DNA of 64,000 nucleotides, from positions 15,562,001-15,626,000 of the forward strand of contig OY756970.1 in the NCBI GenBank assembly GCA_963580455.1. The letters are read 5' to 3'. The stretch is from Euonymus europaeus. Taxonomy: Eukaryota > Streptophyta > Magnoliopsida > Celastrales > Celastraceae. Shown here in pieces: positions 25,894 through 37,991 of this stretch. Under the pieces are notes generated by a model that did no database searches, was not told the DNA's origin, and saw nothing but the letters and a program-made list of their open reading frames with translations. Numbering within the stretch: position 1 is the first letter of the stretch; each line of letters opens with the position of its first letter. Made by a program: the position numbers and the translations under genes.

Positions 25894-27727
25894 AGACTGA
25901 TAGATTGTCGCTTGTAAGAGAAAATAATTGCTAATACTCCTTGGCAAAAAGAAACGTAGAAGATTGGTCCGCAAGTTCTGCAATTGGTGCTTCGAGTTTG
26001 GGATCCTGGCAAGCATATTCGGTTGTGAACATTTTCGGTGAAGATTATAGTGAATAACTCTTCAACAATCTGTTGAAGGAGCCAGAAGGGTCAGAACTTG
26101 CAGGGCTGTTGATTGTTTCCTGAGAAGCCATGAAAATCTCTGGCTTTGGGGTGAAGATGTAGGGATAAACAGGTGAAAAGATTTTCTGCCACGGGCGGAA
26201 AACACTTTAGAGTTTTTATAGTTTCCATTCGTCCTGTGTTAAGTTTTTGCTACCTACTGGAGATGTTTGAGAAGCTGCACATAGTCTACATTCACATCAG
26301 ATCACATTCCTTTGGCTAATGAAATGATAGTCACGGCGAACATATTGGAATTCTCATTTTATGATAAGTAGCTTGGGTGGGGGGGGGTGGGCGGCCGCTG
26401 GACCTTAGTCTAACTTAGTCCGTCAGCCCGAGTTTAGTTCAAGACATGCACCAGCGATCAACCACTTCCCATGGGTAAATTTAAGAAGTGTTCTATTCTA
26501 CTGATGTATCCAGGAGAGTCCATATATTTAGACCACATATTTATTCAAAATAATCTGATAGCGGGGAGTCCTGAAACGTCAGTAACATGTAACCCTTTTC
26601 CAAAACAGAATAGGGAATTGAGTCATCTTAGTTCAGTACCATGAGCAAAGAGTTTATTCAAAATGTTGATTGGCAACAAAAAGAAAAGGCATCCAACCTT
26701 AATAAATTGATCCATATTTATCAAAAAAAGAAAAAAAGAAAAGGCAATGATGTAGTAATAATAAGGAGAAAGAAGGTAATATCTTTACAATAATGGACTG
26801 CATGCCAAAAGTCCATGATTTACAAGGAAATTCTCCCTATGCTCCTCAGCATAATATCAAACCCCTCAAACTTACATTTTGCTTTGGTCCCTTACATACT
26901 GAACTCAAATAGCAAGTTCAACTAACTGGTCACAGCAAGTTCAACATGTTGTCATTCCATTTGTTAGTCATTTTCATCAATTCTTCTTACTATGAGTACT
27001 AAGTAAACCCTCATATAATTTAAGGCCATCAGTCACTCCTACATGGTAGAGATAAAAGCACCCACAATGGTGGATGTTTATTGCTCAACAAAAATATATT
27101 TTGAATCTCATTTCTATTATATGAAAACACATCCTTTAATATAATTAGTCCAACATAACACATCTTCCCAATACAGCCATATCAGCAAAACACATTTATC
27201 AATGCAGTCTTATCAGTAAAAAGTAAAAACACCTCTCAATACAAAATCATTATCCAAGCATCTACTATTATATTTTTCCATCCAATTTCTAACAAAACTA
27301 TACCAAAATCAATACTGAATCTCACATATTTTATAAAAAATCAAGCAATAAAATCATTCACGTCATCAAAACACATCTCCCAATATAATCACATCAATAA
27401 AAACACATATTCTCATATAATTTATTGGCCCATCAAAACATCACCGTTATGACAGATCTAAGATGAACAATGCCCAAGAGCTATGAAAATTAAACAATGC
27501 CATTCTCTCAAAGTCATACCTGTTCCTAATCTCATACCTAAGCTGGCTTTCCTATCCACTTCAAGGTCAAATCACCACTTCAGGTTCGTCGGGAAATAAT
27601 AGAGTACAGTCTCTGTATAACTTCTTCACTAAATCAAAGAGAGATGAATTGACAATGAGCGAAAAATTCAATTATCCTCTTGCCCTCCTTGCAGTTTTGA
27701 GAGCTACATAGAGAAAGAAAGAAGCTC
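25894..27727. other. CRK 3' UTR and intergenic region
   Basis: The first roughly 450 bp are probably the CRK 3' UTR. A G-run with a NotI-like GCGGCCGC follows near 26380-26400. The rest is AT-rich and contains a MITE copy (27058-27454). No gene is recognisable. Confidence 0.5.
27058..27454. mobile_element. MITE family copy A (~400 bp)
   Basis: The left end GCACCCACAATGGTGGATGT and the inverted right end TGTCATAACGGTGATG are related. The interior shares phrases with copies B and C: AATACAAAATCATTATCC, CATCTACTATT and CACATCTCCCAATA. This GAGCAnnCACAATGG-type terminus is common among plant MITEs, often attributed to Mutator-like families. I could not define a target duplication. Confidence 0.6.
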
Positions 27728-28774
27728 CTATCTCGACGAAAGCCTATGGTGCAGATCATCAGCCAAAGCCTGCCTCAAACTTTCCCCGTAATAATGAAAT
27801 GACTTCTCCGTCTCCATAACCCTTGGAATAGATCCACCATAATTGGGCTCCATCCATGGCTTTGGCTCTGGCTCCTTGGCAATTTGGCACAAGTTATGCA
27901 ACACACAACAAGCAACAATAGTCTTTGGTGCATGATTAAGACCCACATTCAAATCCTGCATAATCTTCGACCTCCTCTTCAACAACCCAGTTGCCTCCAC
28001 CACAACAAACCGCCCTCTCATCAACATCCCATCAAACAAGTTCTGTGCCGGTGTCCCTGTCCCGTTGGGCGAAAAGGGCGTCATCAAGAATGGTAACACC
28101 AATCTCCAACTATATAAGGCCTCACTGTTGCCCCCTCACATTGATCACCTTATCCCACACAATATCACCTGAAATTAGCCTATTGTACAACAAGCTATCC
28201 CTCAAATGCGCCGCATCGCTGGTACCACCAGCCACCAGGCGCCTTCACGCACACATCGCAGAATATCTTCCTTTGATCAGCCACAACCTGCCGCGAAATC
28301 GAATTATACCCATGATTGCACCTATACGAATTATTCAATTGCTCGGAAGATTGCCTCAAATTATGGATCTTGATGGGGCTCCCATCAGTGGCACCAATGA
28401 TGTTAGGCAGCGAAGTGAGCTCTTCAAATGCCTGCGTCTTTTCAATCAAGCGACTACGACTAACAGGAATCTCGACGAACTCGGCATAAAACTTGGTTGC
28501 CAATACGCAACTAACCATGTTCGTGATCTTGGATATCAAATGCGGCTACAGAGTGTATCAAGAAGCTAGGTTTTTGGTGGAGTAACCGTGACCAAGCCGC
28601 GAGAAAACAATAATGGAGAGGGGACGAGGTATCGGTGGTGATGGAGGAGGCGGCGGCGGAGGTGGTGGGGATGAGGGAGGTGGTCGGGTCAAGTGAGTTG
28701 TGGAGGTGGAGGAGGTTTGATAGCATCAGCAAGAAAAATTCATCCATTTTCGCTTCTGCTAATTCTTCTTCCAC
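27728..28774 (-). pseudogene. Broken PIF/Harbinger-derived gene (ALP1-like, At3g19120 type)
   Basis: Reading the minus strand, pieces of one Harbinger-type (DDE_Tnp_4) protein appear in order but in different frames. They are an N-terminal LLHLHNSLDPTTS segment; SKITNMVSCVLATKFYAEF, ELTSLPNIIGATDGSP and DVCVKAPGG; then SLLYNRLISGDIVWDKVI; VRPYIVGDW; and finally FLMTPFSPNGTGTPAQNLFD, VVEATGLLKRRSKIM, TIVACCVLHNLCQ and LRQALADDLHHRLSS. The three acidic positions of the nuclease fold can be matched (ATDGS, VGDW, VVEA). About 100 residues before SKITNM are missing, and there are at least three frame changes and a stop. The parent looks like the domesticated At3g19120-type gene rather than an active transposon. 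No intact product can be made. Confidence 0.85.
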
Positions 28775-29896
28775 GAAATCAATCTCACTCTACGATCAAC
28801 TGCTCCAGTGGAGGGACGAAGTTAAAGGTTACAAGGCCTAGTTTTCTTTAAAAAGCCCAACGCATCTTAAACTTAAGCCCGTTTGGGTTGTTTGGGTTAC
28901 CGGGTTTGCTTGTGGATTGGGTCAAACGCTTCTGCGAGCTTTAGACTTCAGTCCGATCCGAATTAGATTAACACAGAAGAAATTAGGGAAGAAAAACACA
29001 CAATGTTCTTTTATAAGTCGTGTTAAAATCACTAAACCATTAATCTTATTAAAAGTGGGAGAGGCACTATCAACTACGCAAGATTTGTTCTGATTAATCA
29101 TGACAAAGTCTACAAACTCAAGACCTACAAGAATCTGCCATGATTTATTGATTCAGAACTAATAAGAATTCGTTGTGCGGCCACATATCTTATGTTAAAT
29201 TAAGTTATGAAAAACGCCTTTACATGAGAATCTAGGCTCTATATACAATGGTCTTTACAAACAAACAGATCATTTGTGTTCAGCTCAACTGATCAATTAA
29301 TATATATTTTTTCTTCTTATATAAGTGATAATTCCAATCTTCTAGCTAATCCTACTTGGGCCTAGGATTTGCTATTTTGAGAAGATCTAAATTATATAAA
29401 ATTGTTAATTAAAACCTATAACGTACTGTTATCTTGTTTTCTTTATAATTTTTTTCCCCTCATTTTAGACCTATTTTTTAGTACTTGACTTCTCAAAAGT
29501 CATGATTTTTGTCTCAAAATCATGATTTCTTTTCATGAAGATTTCTTTTCTTTTTCATGATGAAGATAAATCTTCGGCCCAAAGTAGGTCAAAAGTTTGC
29601 AGTCCAAGCAAGTGAAGAGGATTGAAGAACATTTATGTCGGATTAATATGTTTCTCTAGTTAACTCTTATATAGGCAGATAATCATGATTCTCCCATTAT
29701 GCAAAATACTATCTAATTTATAATAATGCTAATAAATAAATAGATTAGAAGCTGTTATCACCAATCCAAGAATTAGATTACAAGGGTGTAGAAATAGAAG
29801 ATGAGACTCAAATTAAGAAACCATATATACACTCATCAACATAAGGACTTGTTATCCTTATCACCAACAACCATGCACTTGGTCTCATCAGGCGAA

Positions 29897-29930
<34 letters not shown>

Positions 29931-31910
29931 TGTGTGTGTGTGTCTAAGATCGATTGCAGATATCTGTATACCGAATTCACATGCCGTCTTCATTATTTCA
30001 AATAAATCAATGACAACACAGAAATATGAAGAAGTGAACCCCACTATATGAGACTCCATGCATTTTAATCTTTGGATGCGGACATCCATTTATGGATCAT
30101 CAGACTCCTGTATTTTGATGAGAAATATATATATATATATATATATGAAAGCATCAATGATGTCATCATTTTTTGTAAGTGAGACAAATTCAACTGTTAC
30201 TCATCATTTCATTCAAAATCATAATGAGCTTTCTTCTCCTGCTTTAACATGGCTTTTTCTTGAGGTTTTTGGTACTCTAACAACCCTGAAAGAATAAAGT
30301 GGGATGTTAAAGAAAAAGTGGGAATAATTACCGGATTTCATGTGTATGTTGTGGGTCTCCTCCTCCTACAGATGCAGTGAACATAACAGGTCTTTTAGTA
30401 AATGAAAGCTACTTGCATGCATGGCTGGTTCTTTCTCTAACAAGACATTTAAATGTATTTTATAGAAATCATGAGCTGTATATGATCATCTGTTTCTCTT
30501 TTCTTCCTTTATTATACTTCATTTCTCTCTCACACATTATATATATATAGATATATTATGTTGACCAAAATATGCAGTAAAATCAAAGTCAGGGAAGACC
30601 AATTCATTATCTTATCGGTGTTAATTTATTGATTCATCTACTTCTTTTTCTTTCTTCAGTCAGTGAAATTATTCAAGTAGACAAGGACAGTACAGATTAC
30701 AGTCGGTATTGGCCTTGCACATATCGTGACTCGTGAGGTTACCAAAAGTTTGAATAAGAAATGCCTTCTTCGATCCAACACTTGATCGATCATTAAAGTT
30801 TGCTCCAATATAAAGTGCATTTCCAAATTAAAGCAGTTTTTCTTTCTTTTCCTTCAGTTTGATTAATTAATTTAAAATATGTTCCTGCTCTTCTCTTTTT
30901 GTTTGATCATGTAATTAGCGCATGTCACCGAAGATTACTCAACAAATAAGCTTTTACATGCACTGTATCATCATCGCCATTATCACTATTCCACAAACGC
31001 AATGGTCATTGCCACATTTCCCTCGCTGTTCAACTTTATTAATATGGTGTGTAGGCTGTAGCACAGTAGCATTCTTACTTAATTATTCCGTATTTACGTA
31101 CTATTAATTCGGGCAACAGCAAACCTCTTGCTTTATCGAACTCGATGGTACTGGCAAGCTACCAGTTAGTGTGGTCGTGCTTTTAGTCCGATATCCAGGA
31201 AAGATGTAAAGTGTAGAATATAATAGATCAAGCCTTTCAATTTAATAAAATTGGGTTTCAAGCTTAAAGATGGACACTGAGAAACAAAATTGTGCAGGCT
31301 TAGGCGCAACGCGGATAATATCTTACTAAAACCAATGAGGTGCAGAGTGCGGACTGTTGTTACAAATTCATATCCTAATCAAATTACATCACAAAGGCTA
31401 CCAACTGATATTCATTTACTAGGTACAACTGATATCCAAACAAAGGCTACCAACATCCAGGCATGACATGTTTTCCATTTCAAAAATGATAGAAATCCCG
31501 GTAATTATCTCAAAAGTATCACAGCAATGCGTGTTATTAATCTATTGGATGTGATTTTCAATAGATCATTTGCTATGATGTCATCACATCCAATAAATGA
31601 GTGTCACACACTACTAAAATATTTTTGAGATAAAAACCACTAAAACGCTAACATTATTGTTTCCATTTGTGATGTAGTGCATGCCTTCTTTTATTATTCA
31701 TTATTTTGATTTCAATTTCAAAAAAAAATTCAGTCCATGTCATTATTAATTTATTATTGACACCATTAGTTTATAAATTAAGCGAACAAAATACAAATAA
31801 GTTGCAAGTACAGTACTAACATAATGAGACAAGTCTTTTGTATTATATACGTCAATAATTTATTTTTAAAAAAGTGAAAACGTAGAGAGATACCGATCGA
31901 GTGATCTGGA
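28775..31910. other. Intergenic region with microsatellites and one MITE
   Basis: The sequence is AT-rich with no recognisable exon. It contains compound (TA)n(GA)n(TG)n repeats at 29897-29943 and (TA)n at 30126-30146 and 30538-30550, and a small MITE at 31498-31645. The last few hundred bases are the 3' flank of the DUF1645 gene. Confidence 0.5.
31498..31645. mobile_element. Short MITE with imperfect ~55-bp inverted ends
   Basis: The left reads GGTAATTATCTCAAAAGTAT, then TTATTAATCTATTGGATGTG. The inverted right reads GGTTTTTATCTCAAAAATAT, then TCATTTATTGGATGTGATG. The two arms nearly meet, giving a hairpin of about 148 bp. No coding sequence or certain target duplication. Confidence 0.65.
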
Positions 31911-32867
31911 TCATCCACGTGGCAAAGATCCAACCCCTCTAGAAATGTCCTGCACACCCGCCGGATTGAACCCCAAGCAACCCAACAACCCATGCTTGTA
32001 CGGCAAATACGTCTTCCTCTTCAACTCCTCTGAGACCGCCCGGTTCGTAGTGTAATGCAGCTCGTGAGCCGAAACCGGTCCTCTCCTCCTGGAAACCGAA
32101 CCGGTGTTCCCTTCCGTGGACCGGAAGCTCGCATTCTTCACATCTCCAGTCTCCACTTCTCTTCTGTTTAAAACAGAGTATTTCGTCAGCGGCTCTCTCC
32201 CCTCCGACGCGCTTCGAAACAGAAGATCCTTCAATTTCCACTTCCTGTAACCTTTCGATAACGAAATCGCAGACAAAATTGCTGATGCGTAGGATTTAGA
32301 GTTGCTTGCTTTGGATATAACGGTTTTGTTGCTCTCTGTAATCTCCTCTTGCTCGAGTAACACATCGGAAACCCTAAGCGGAGGCAGAGATCTGCTTTCT
32401 CTGCGTACATAACTCGAATTCGATGATGATGAAGACAAAGACGAAGACGAAGCAAAGCTTCGTTGTCTCCCACGTGCTTGCGAATTTTCCTCAGAGAGAA
32501 CATCCTCTGTTTTGCACGTCGAATTAGCTGCAAAAGAGTGTGGTCTGAGGGGGCGAATCTTGCCGCCGTCGAAGAGTTCATCGGCTGCAGATATCGGAGG
32601 TACATGCAATGGTCCACTGAAATTGAACTCGAAATCTTGATCATCGTCGGTCAATAATTTGTCTTCTTCTTCTAGTTTTGATATGTGGATTCCAGATTGT
32701 TCGGCGAAATGATGGTAGATATTGGAGGGGCTGGTAGGTACGCTGAAGAAGTAGTTGCCGAATCTCTGAGGACTGGAAGGAGCAGTCGTGTAAGGAGAGG
32801 AGCAAGTACTGTCAAAGTTGAAGTCCACAGCTGTGGCCGCCACAGGTACCATCACGTCCATCTCCAT
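31911..32867 (-). CDS. DUF1645 family protein
   Basis: A single uninterrupted frame of 318 residues. Hallmarks of the plant DUF1645 family are present: an N-terminal SSPYTTAPSSPQRFGNYFFS, a DFEFNFSG block (residues about 78-85), a central serine run, GYRKWKLKDLLFRSASEGR, and the C-terminal KRKTYLPYKHGLLGCLGFNP. The protein is low-complexity, basic in its second half and without membrane segments, so it is probably nuclear or cytosolic. Some family members are stress- or hormone-responsive, but the molecular role is unknown. The ATG chosen is the first of the frame and fits the family start. Intronless structure is normal here. Confidence 0.9.
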   Translation of the reverse strand: MEMDVMVPVAATAVDFNFDSTCSSPYTTAPSSPQRFGNYFFSVPTSPSNIYHHFAEQSGIHISKLEEEDKLLTDDDQDFEFNFSGPLHVPPISAADELFDGGKIRPLRPHSFAANSTCKTEDVLSEENSQARGRQRSFASSSSLSSSSSNSSYVRRESRSLPPLRVSDVLLEQEEITESNKTVISKASNSKSYASAILSAISLSKGYRKWKLKDLLFRSASEGREPLTKYSVLNRREVETGDVKNASFRSTEGNTGSVSRRRGPVSAHELHYTTNRAVSEELKRKTYLPYKHGLLGCLGFNPAGVQDISRGVGSLPRG

Positions 32868-33657
32868 ATACGTATAGTATAGACTATAGAGAGAGATGAA
32901 GGAGACTAGGAGAGAAATGGATTGACTGAGAGCATTGGCTTTGGGGAGCGAGAGCCGTCTCTTTATGTAATGATTTAAATTTACAAATGCTTGCGTTAAA
33001 TGAAAATGACAGGCCCACTCAATTTGATTTTTTTTTTTAAAAAAAATTATGTTTTTTCCTTTTAATTAAGCTCCACTCAATCTGAATTTACTTCTCATTT
33101 TATTTTTTAGTGGGGTGTCAAAAATTCAGATTCAGTCCAAAAAATATAGGTGTCTACAAGATATTTGCATATTTTGATTGAAATTTATTTGAATTTATAG
33201 ACATATTTAATTGATTATATTCAAATTGATTTAAATCATGGCAAATAAATCAAAGAAGAACCTAATCTAAATTAGGTTTCGAAAAATTAAATCGGACAAT
33301 ATTTTTATATTTGGATCCGAACTTGATTTTAAACCAGACAAATTTTTTTTTCTTTGAACTCAAATTTTGGACAAATAACTTATGTCCAAACTTGATTTAA
33401 TCTGATTCGGACAAATCGGTCATCTAAGTCGGATATAATTTTATCACCTCTAGATATAAGAGGTTGTATTATTCACGCTGGATCGAAGGGGCTATACCTC
33501 TAAAACAACATTCAAGTATTTGTGATTGAGTTTCATGTTATAAACCGACTTTCACGAGAGTTTTGATCTTAATACTATTCAATAACATGTGGAAACATAA
33601 AAATTAAAAAAAATGAATTAATCTACACTAAAAGACACTAATTTCAGATACATTCTT

Positions 33658-33878
33658 AGGTTGGGGCGGGACCTAGAGACCCGTCCACTGACCCGTGCCC
33701 TCGGAATGCCAGTGGAATGTAAGTCGCAGGTTATGCGACACAGCGGCAGGGACAGCTGGGTGGATCAGGTTAAATCACCAGGAACGTTCGGCCATTGACA
33801 CGCCTCGAACCCGGGACTCCGCCTTCCACCCTAAACCTTAGACCCCAGCTGGTGCCGCTGAGCCGTATGCCCGGGGGC
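33658..33878 (-). mobile_element. tRNA-derived SINE with perfect 18-bp target duplication
   Basis: The 221-bp body is bounded by AATTTCAGATACATTCTT at 33640-33657 and again at 33879-33896, a perfect direct repeat of the length typical of L1-mediated retroposition. On the minus strand the head contains ACGGCTCAGCGGCACC (box A-like), and about 45 bases later GGGTTCGAGGC (box B-like), the internal RNA polymerase III promoter of a tRNA. The body is strikingly GC-rich against its surroundings. No poly(A) tail is seen at the 3' end. Confidence 0.85.
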
Positions 33879-34514
33879 AATTTCAGATACATTCTTGCCT
33901 TGATAAGATGGGGAGATTTGACATGTACAAGAAATTGAAACAAAAATGTTTGGCCAAACAAATGACAAAAGGATGTTGCTGCCGAGTGCCGACTGACTTT
34001 ATTTGTTAATCAACGACTGTTGACAGCTCTTTTTTTTTTGGTAGGGAAATATTCGGTTTTCTTTTATGCCCTGGATTAATTGAATATTAAACATATTTTT
34101 ATTTGAATAATTTTAATGGGTTACCTGGCTTTCTCTTGTGGTGATATGTTGGCGTCCATATCGTCATGCGTGAAATTTTTGTGTAAACAGATTTGATGAT
34201 CCAAATTTAAGTTTATATCAAATGTTAAAAGAACAATTTCATATAATTTTCGTTTTCATTTAACAATTACATGGCTCTGTAAATATTTTGTACAAGAATC
34301 TAATATTAGGTCATCATTATATGCACTAAGAATTCGCTTTTTTTGTTATCTGATTCTCATCATCATCACAATTCACATTGGCACATACTCTAATGTCTAT
34401 TTTCAATGTGGCTAGTTTTTAATATTTAATCTGATCTATTTAAGTTTAGAATAGGCTCATTTAATTTTCCTTTTGTTCTAAAAGGTTGAGAACAATATAA
34501 TGGGTTAATAAAAT

Positions 34515-34795
34515 ATTTGATCACAGAAAGATGATTCATGTTCAATTTTCGTGATCCAAAGAATAAACATTTCAACTTCATCACCCAATTTTTGATTTTG
34601 TTCCATATTGGTTACTGGGCCGATTTTGCCTAAAATCGGACAGTCAAATTTGGGATAAATAGAACATGTAATCACCCAAAGATAAACCATGTTTCATTTT
34701 CGTCACTCAAAGATGAAATGTTTGAACTTCATCACTCAACTTATGGTTTCGTTCCATATTGATCATTCAGAGTTTCAGATAGTCAAACTTGCATT
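34515..34795. repeat. Imperfect tandem repeat, period about 150 bp
   Basis: Two units share TTCAATTTTCGTGATCCAAA / TTCATTTTCGTCACTCAAA, then CTTCATCACCCAATTT / CTTCATCACTCAACTT, and GTTCCATATTGGTTAC / GTTCCATATTGATCAT. They are probably old TE or satellite debris. Confidence 0.6.
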
Positions 34796-34924
34796 AATCG
34801 TTAATCATTTGTTTATTTTGCCTACGTGTACATGTTAAATGGTGACTAGACTAACATGTGTTAGATATGTGTTTAACATTAGAGAAGCATGCGTCTTAAT
34901 TGTTCAAGGGAAAGTCAAAAGTAA

Positions 34925-35075
34925 CAAGTGTATTGTACCCTAAAGATTATCATATTAAGATCGCAGTGGGCGAGGTCGGGGAATCTTACCATCAATATCA
35001 CATAATATGTGAAGGGCTTTTTTGAACCTGCAATCTAAAAGCAACTCTACGACTGAGCCACATGCTTAAGTTAAG
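34925..35075 (-). mobile_element. SINE-like segment
   Basis: On the minus strand, CATGTGGCTCAGTCGTAGAG resembles a tRNA box A region. GATTGCAGGTTCAAAAAA follows at box B spacing, then GGGGAATC-like and CCGACCTCGCCCACTGCG sequences. No clear target duplication was found, so it is degraded. It lies directly beyond the 3' end of the RBP47 relic. Confidence 0.5.
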
Positions 35076-35861
35076 AAATGCTACCTGCTTGTTGCCCGGA
35101 TTGCTACTCCTCAGCACTTTTTCCACAAACAGGGACAGCAGGGTGGATCAAGGCCAATTTCATTGTATCAACAGTTTTTTTAAAAGCAACAAAGGGCTTT
35201 AAAATATCATCCCATAACATTACTTGTCAACATAACCAGTTGACAAAATATCTGATAACTACATTTTCCTATAATTATATCCTTATCTTCATTAGTAGTT
35301 AACTACTAATACTAGCAAAAAGTTGTGAACTCTATCACAGCACATTCATTACAGCTGAAATTATATTTTCCAGATACATTTAGTCAAATGACGAAATTAA
35401 TGAAAACTCAAGTTACCTGGTAGCAAATTGCACAAACCCACATCCCTTTCCAATCGGTATTTTCACAGAGACTACTTCACCAAACTACAAAAAAGGCTGC
35501 CTAAGATCCTCCTCCATGACATTAGAGTCAACTCCTGCCCACAAAAATCTAAAAGATATCATGCTTGATGAAATATGAAGATTTCAAAAGAGTCAAAATA
35601 CCTTTCAACTCGCCATCAGATTGGGATCCTTGACCCATATATCAAACCTTTTGCGGCATGCTAATTGAACATAATAGAGACATTATTGTTTTGGATCCAT
35701 CAAACTAAAACTGTAAATATGTCATTCAATTAATCTATTTTCGTAGGCTAAATCTAACTGGCTCTGGCTCTACCTTAGAAAAAGTTCTCCAAAAAAGAAA
35801 GAAACAAGATATTATCTACAGCCAAATAATAACATGCAAAACGAGATCTAGGAACTAATCC

Positions 35862-36273
35862 TTGTTTGTTGGCCAACAAAATAGCGTGAAATTTGTATTT
35901 TTGATGATGTGACTATACTGAAATATGTGTTTAATGTGACTACATTGAGATATATGTTTTGGTGATGTGGATGAGTATGTGACTTAACTTTTTGTAAAAG
36001 ATGTGAGACCCAAAATTCATTTTGGTGCAGTTTTGTTAGAAGTGAGATAGAAGAATGAAATAGTAGTGGTTTGGATAATGATTTTATATTGGGAGAAGAA
36101 TTTTGCTAATGTGACTGTATTTGAAATTATGTTTTGCTGATGTGGCTATATTGGGAGATATGTTATGAAGATTTGATCGTACTGAGATATGTGTTTTTGT
36201 GTAATAGAAGAGTGACCCAAAGTATAGTTTTCATAGCCCAACAAACACTCACCAATCACCATTGTGGGTGCTC
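35862..36273. mobile_element. MITE family copy B (~410 bp)
   Basis: The right end CACCATTGTGGGTGCTC is the inverse of the left end of copy A. The interior has TTTTGCTGATGTGGCTATAT, ATGTGAGACCCAAAATTCAT and ATAATGATTTTATATTGGGA, which correspond to inverted parts of copies A and C. It lies within the span of the RBP47 relic. Confidence 0.6.
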
Positions 36274-36443
36274 GCGAGTACACAAAATCAGAGCCCAATA
36301 TTGCCCTCCTGAGGGTCAACAATTTGTACCACTTCAAAGTTCTATCCTTTAGATAAAATATAGTATATGCCCCCATCTAAGGTTGCTAAACCACGATAGC
36401 AATTTTTCCTTCCGAAGTGCCAGTCGTGTTAGGCATGTCAATT

Positions 36444-37786
36444 TGTTAGGAAAATATACTACAAGGCATGTTGTGATGTATTTGCTAGTATTAATGAATA
36501 AAAGTTTTGCTTTTTAATGAGAATTCATTTTATAATGTGATGTGCATGTTTCCGAATATTCCATATAGTAAATGATCTAGTGTTTAGAGTTCGGCTTACA
36601 TGCGGAAGATTAGATCATTAGTTCTTATGGGATATAAGTATAAGTTCGCAACCTAAGATGGAATTCGGAAAGCCATCGGTATGGTTGTAACACATGATTA
36701 AATATGTTCATCTTAACTATGGGAAATGTATAGTTCCGACTTCATGTGTTAGTGCGCTCAGGTGTATCGAACTGAACCAAGACGAGAGAAGTGTTTTTTT
36801 TACTGACTATGTAAAACAAACATCTCGTAATTATTATGAGTGCTTATACTCTTAATCCCGATGCAAATGATATGAACGATCCAACATTTGTTATTGTTTT
36901 GAGTCACAAAGAGTGAGACTCGTTTATGAGTCAATAAACTCGATGAGTTGGACAATGACAGTGCATTGATCAGGAATATCGTTTGTTAAAGGAAACCATG
37001 TCCCGGTTTAGGGATTGAGAATACCTCTCGAGAAAGCTTATAAGGTTTCAATGTGTCAAACCCTGCAGGTGGATTTAATTATCAGACACGTTAAATAAGT
37101 TAAGCGTAAGTCTTGAGGTTATGATTTATGAATTAAATTGTCAGTAATTTAATTTATGAATCAAGTATCGGTTTTCTTAACATGGGGAGTTAATAAGCAT
37201 TTAATAAATAGCTCGAAATATGTTTTGAGGTCATTACAATTCTTTAGTGGAGTGAATTGTAATTTACCAAAAGATGAAGGTTGATTGTGATAATCAGAAC
37301 TTTCTATTTGGTATTCAGTTTAAACATATTTGCTATGGGGTCCCTGCTGTGCCTCTATATATAGGACTCAAAAGGCTAGGTTTTGGGTTACACGTTTTGG
37401 AGCTCTAAAAAACCCTAAAACGTTTTTCTCTCTAAAACAGCAAAACCTTAGCCACCTTCCCCTCCTTCCACCGGAGTTGAGTTCTTCAATCGGAGGTCAC
37501 ACAGCAGAAGACACATAGTGCCGTGCTTGTTGGTGTTGGCGTTCAATCCGTACAATCCGAACCAAGAGCTTGTGCGGAGATTCGATTGGTGAGCTTGGAG
37601 AAGAAGAAGCCGTTCGCTGTTACTCGATCGGTGTGCTGTTGTTTTAACCAAGATCAATCCAGACGGATCTTGAAGGTATGAATCCGGATTGTTAGCTTGT
37701 TAAAACGGCTTAAGTAATTAATCTGTGGCTTGTTATGCACCCTGTCAACCGGAGCATCCTCCGGGTCATTCCTCTGCGATCCAACA
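36444..37786 (+). mobile_element. Solo LTR of an LTR retrotransposon
   Basis: A 1343-bp segment starts TGTTAGGA and ends TCCAACA, and is flanked by the direct repeat CAATT (36439-36443 and 37787-37791), a standard 5-bp target duplication. A TATA element (CTCTATATATAGG) lies near 37350, followed by AAACCCTAAA-type and pyrimidine-rich sequence like the U3/R junction of plant Ty1-copia LTRs. No internal retroviral-type genes or second LTR are adjacent, so the internal part was lost by LTR-LTR recombination. Copia affiliation is inference. Confidence 0.85.
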
Positions 37787-37826
37787 CAATTGGCCAAGTC
37801 AATTCAAACACTTAATATCGACTGCA

Positions 37827-37991
37827 GTGCTAGTCGTCCATAGACATTTCATCCATAAACGTCCATAAGCGGATGTGATAGGCCATACACCACTGATTTT
37901 GGTGGCAAAATCAAGTTTGAAAATTCAAAAAAAAAAGACATAGACATATGAATAATGCCTATGGATGCAAATGTCTATGGACATTTAGCAT
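37827..37991. mobile_element. Short MITE with ~30-bp inverted ends
   Basis: The left end TGCTAGTCGTCCATAGACAT and the inverted right end TGCTAAATGTCCATAGACAT continue in parallel into ATCCATA, giving a 165-bp hairpin-capable element about 40 bp beyond the solo LTR. Confidence 0.65.

Larger units (their letters stand above)
32868..35084. other. Intergenic region with SINEs and an imperfect tandem repeat
   Basis: This is the 5' flank of the DUF1645 gene followed by AT-rich DNA. It contains one well-bounded SINE (33658-33878), a degenerate 150-bp tandem repeat (34515-34795) and a second SINE-like segment (34925-35075). No gene is seen. Confidence 0.5.

Noticed and set aside
27991..28569. 192-residue open frame on the plus strand
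   Set aside because: Antisense shadow of the Harbinger-derived pseudogene.
33658..33878. Functional tRNA gene
   Set aside because: Box A/B-like sequences are present, but the flanks do not form an acceptor stem or anticodon arm, and the 18-bp duplication marks a SINE.
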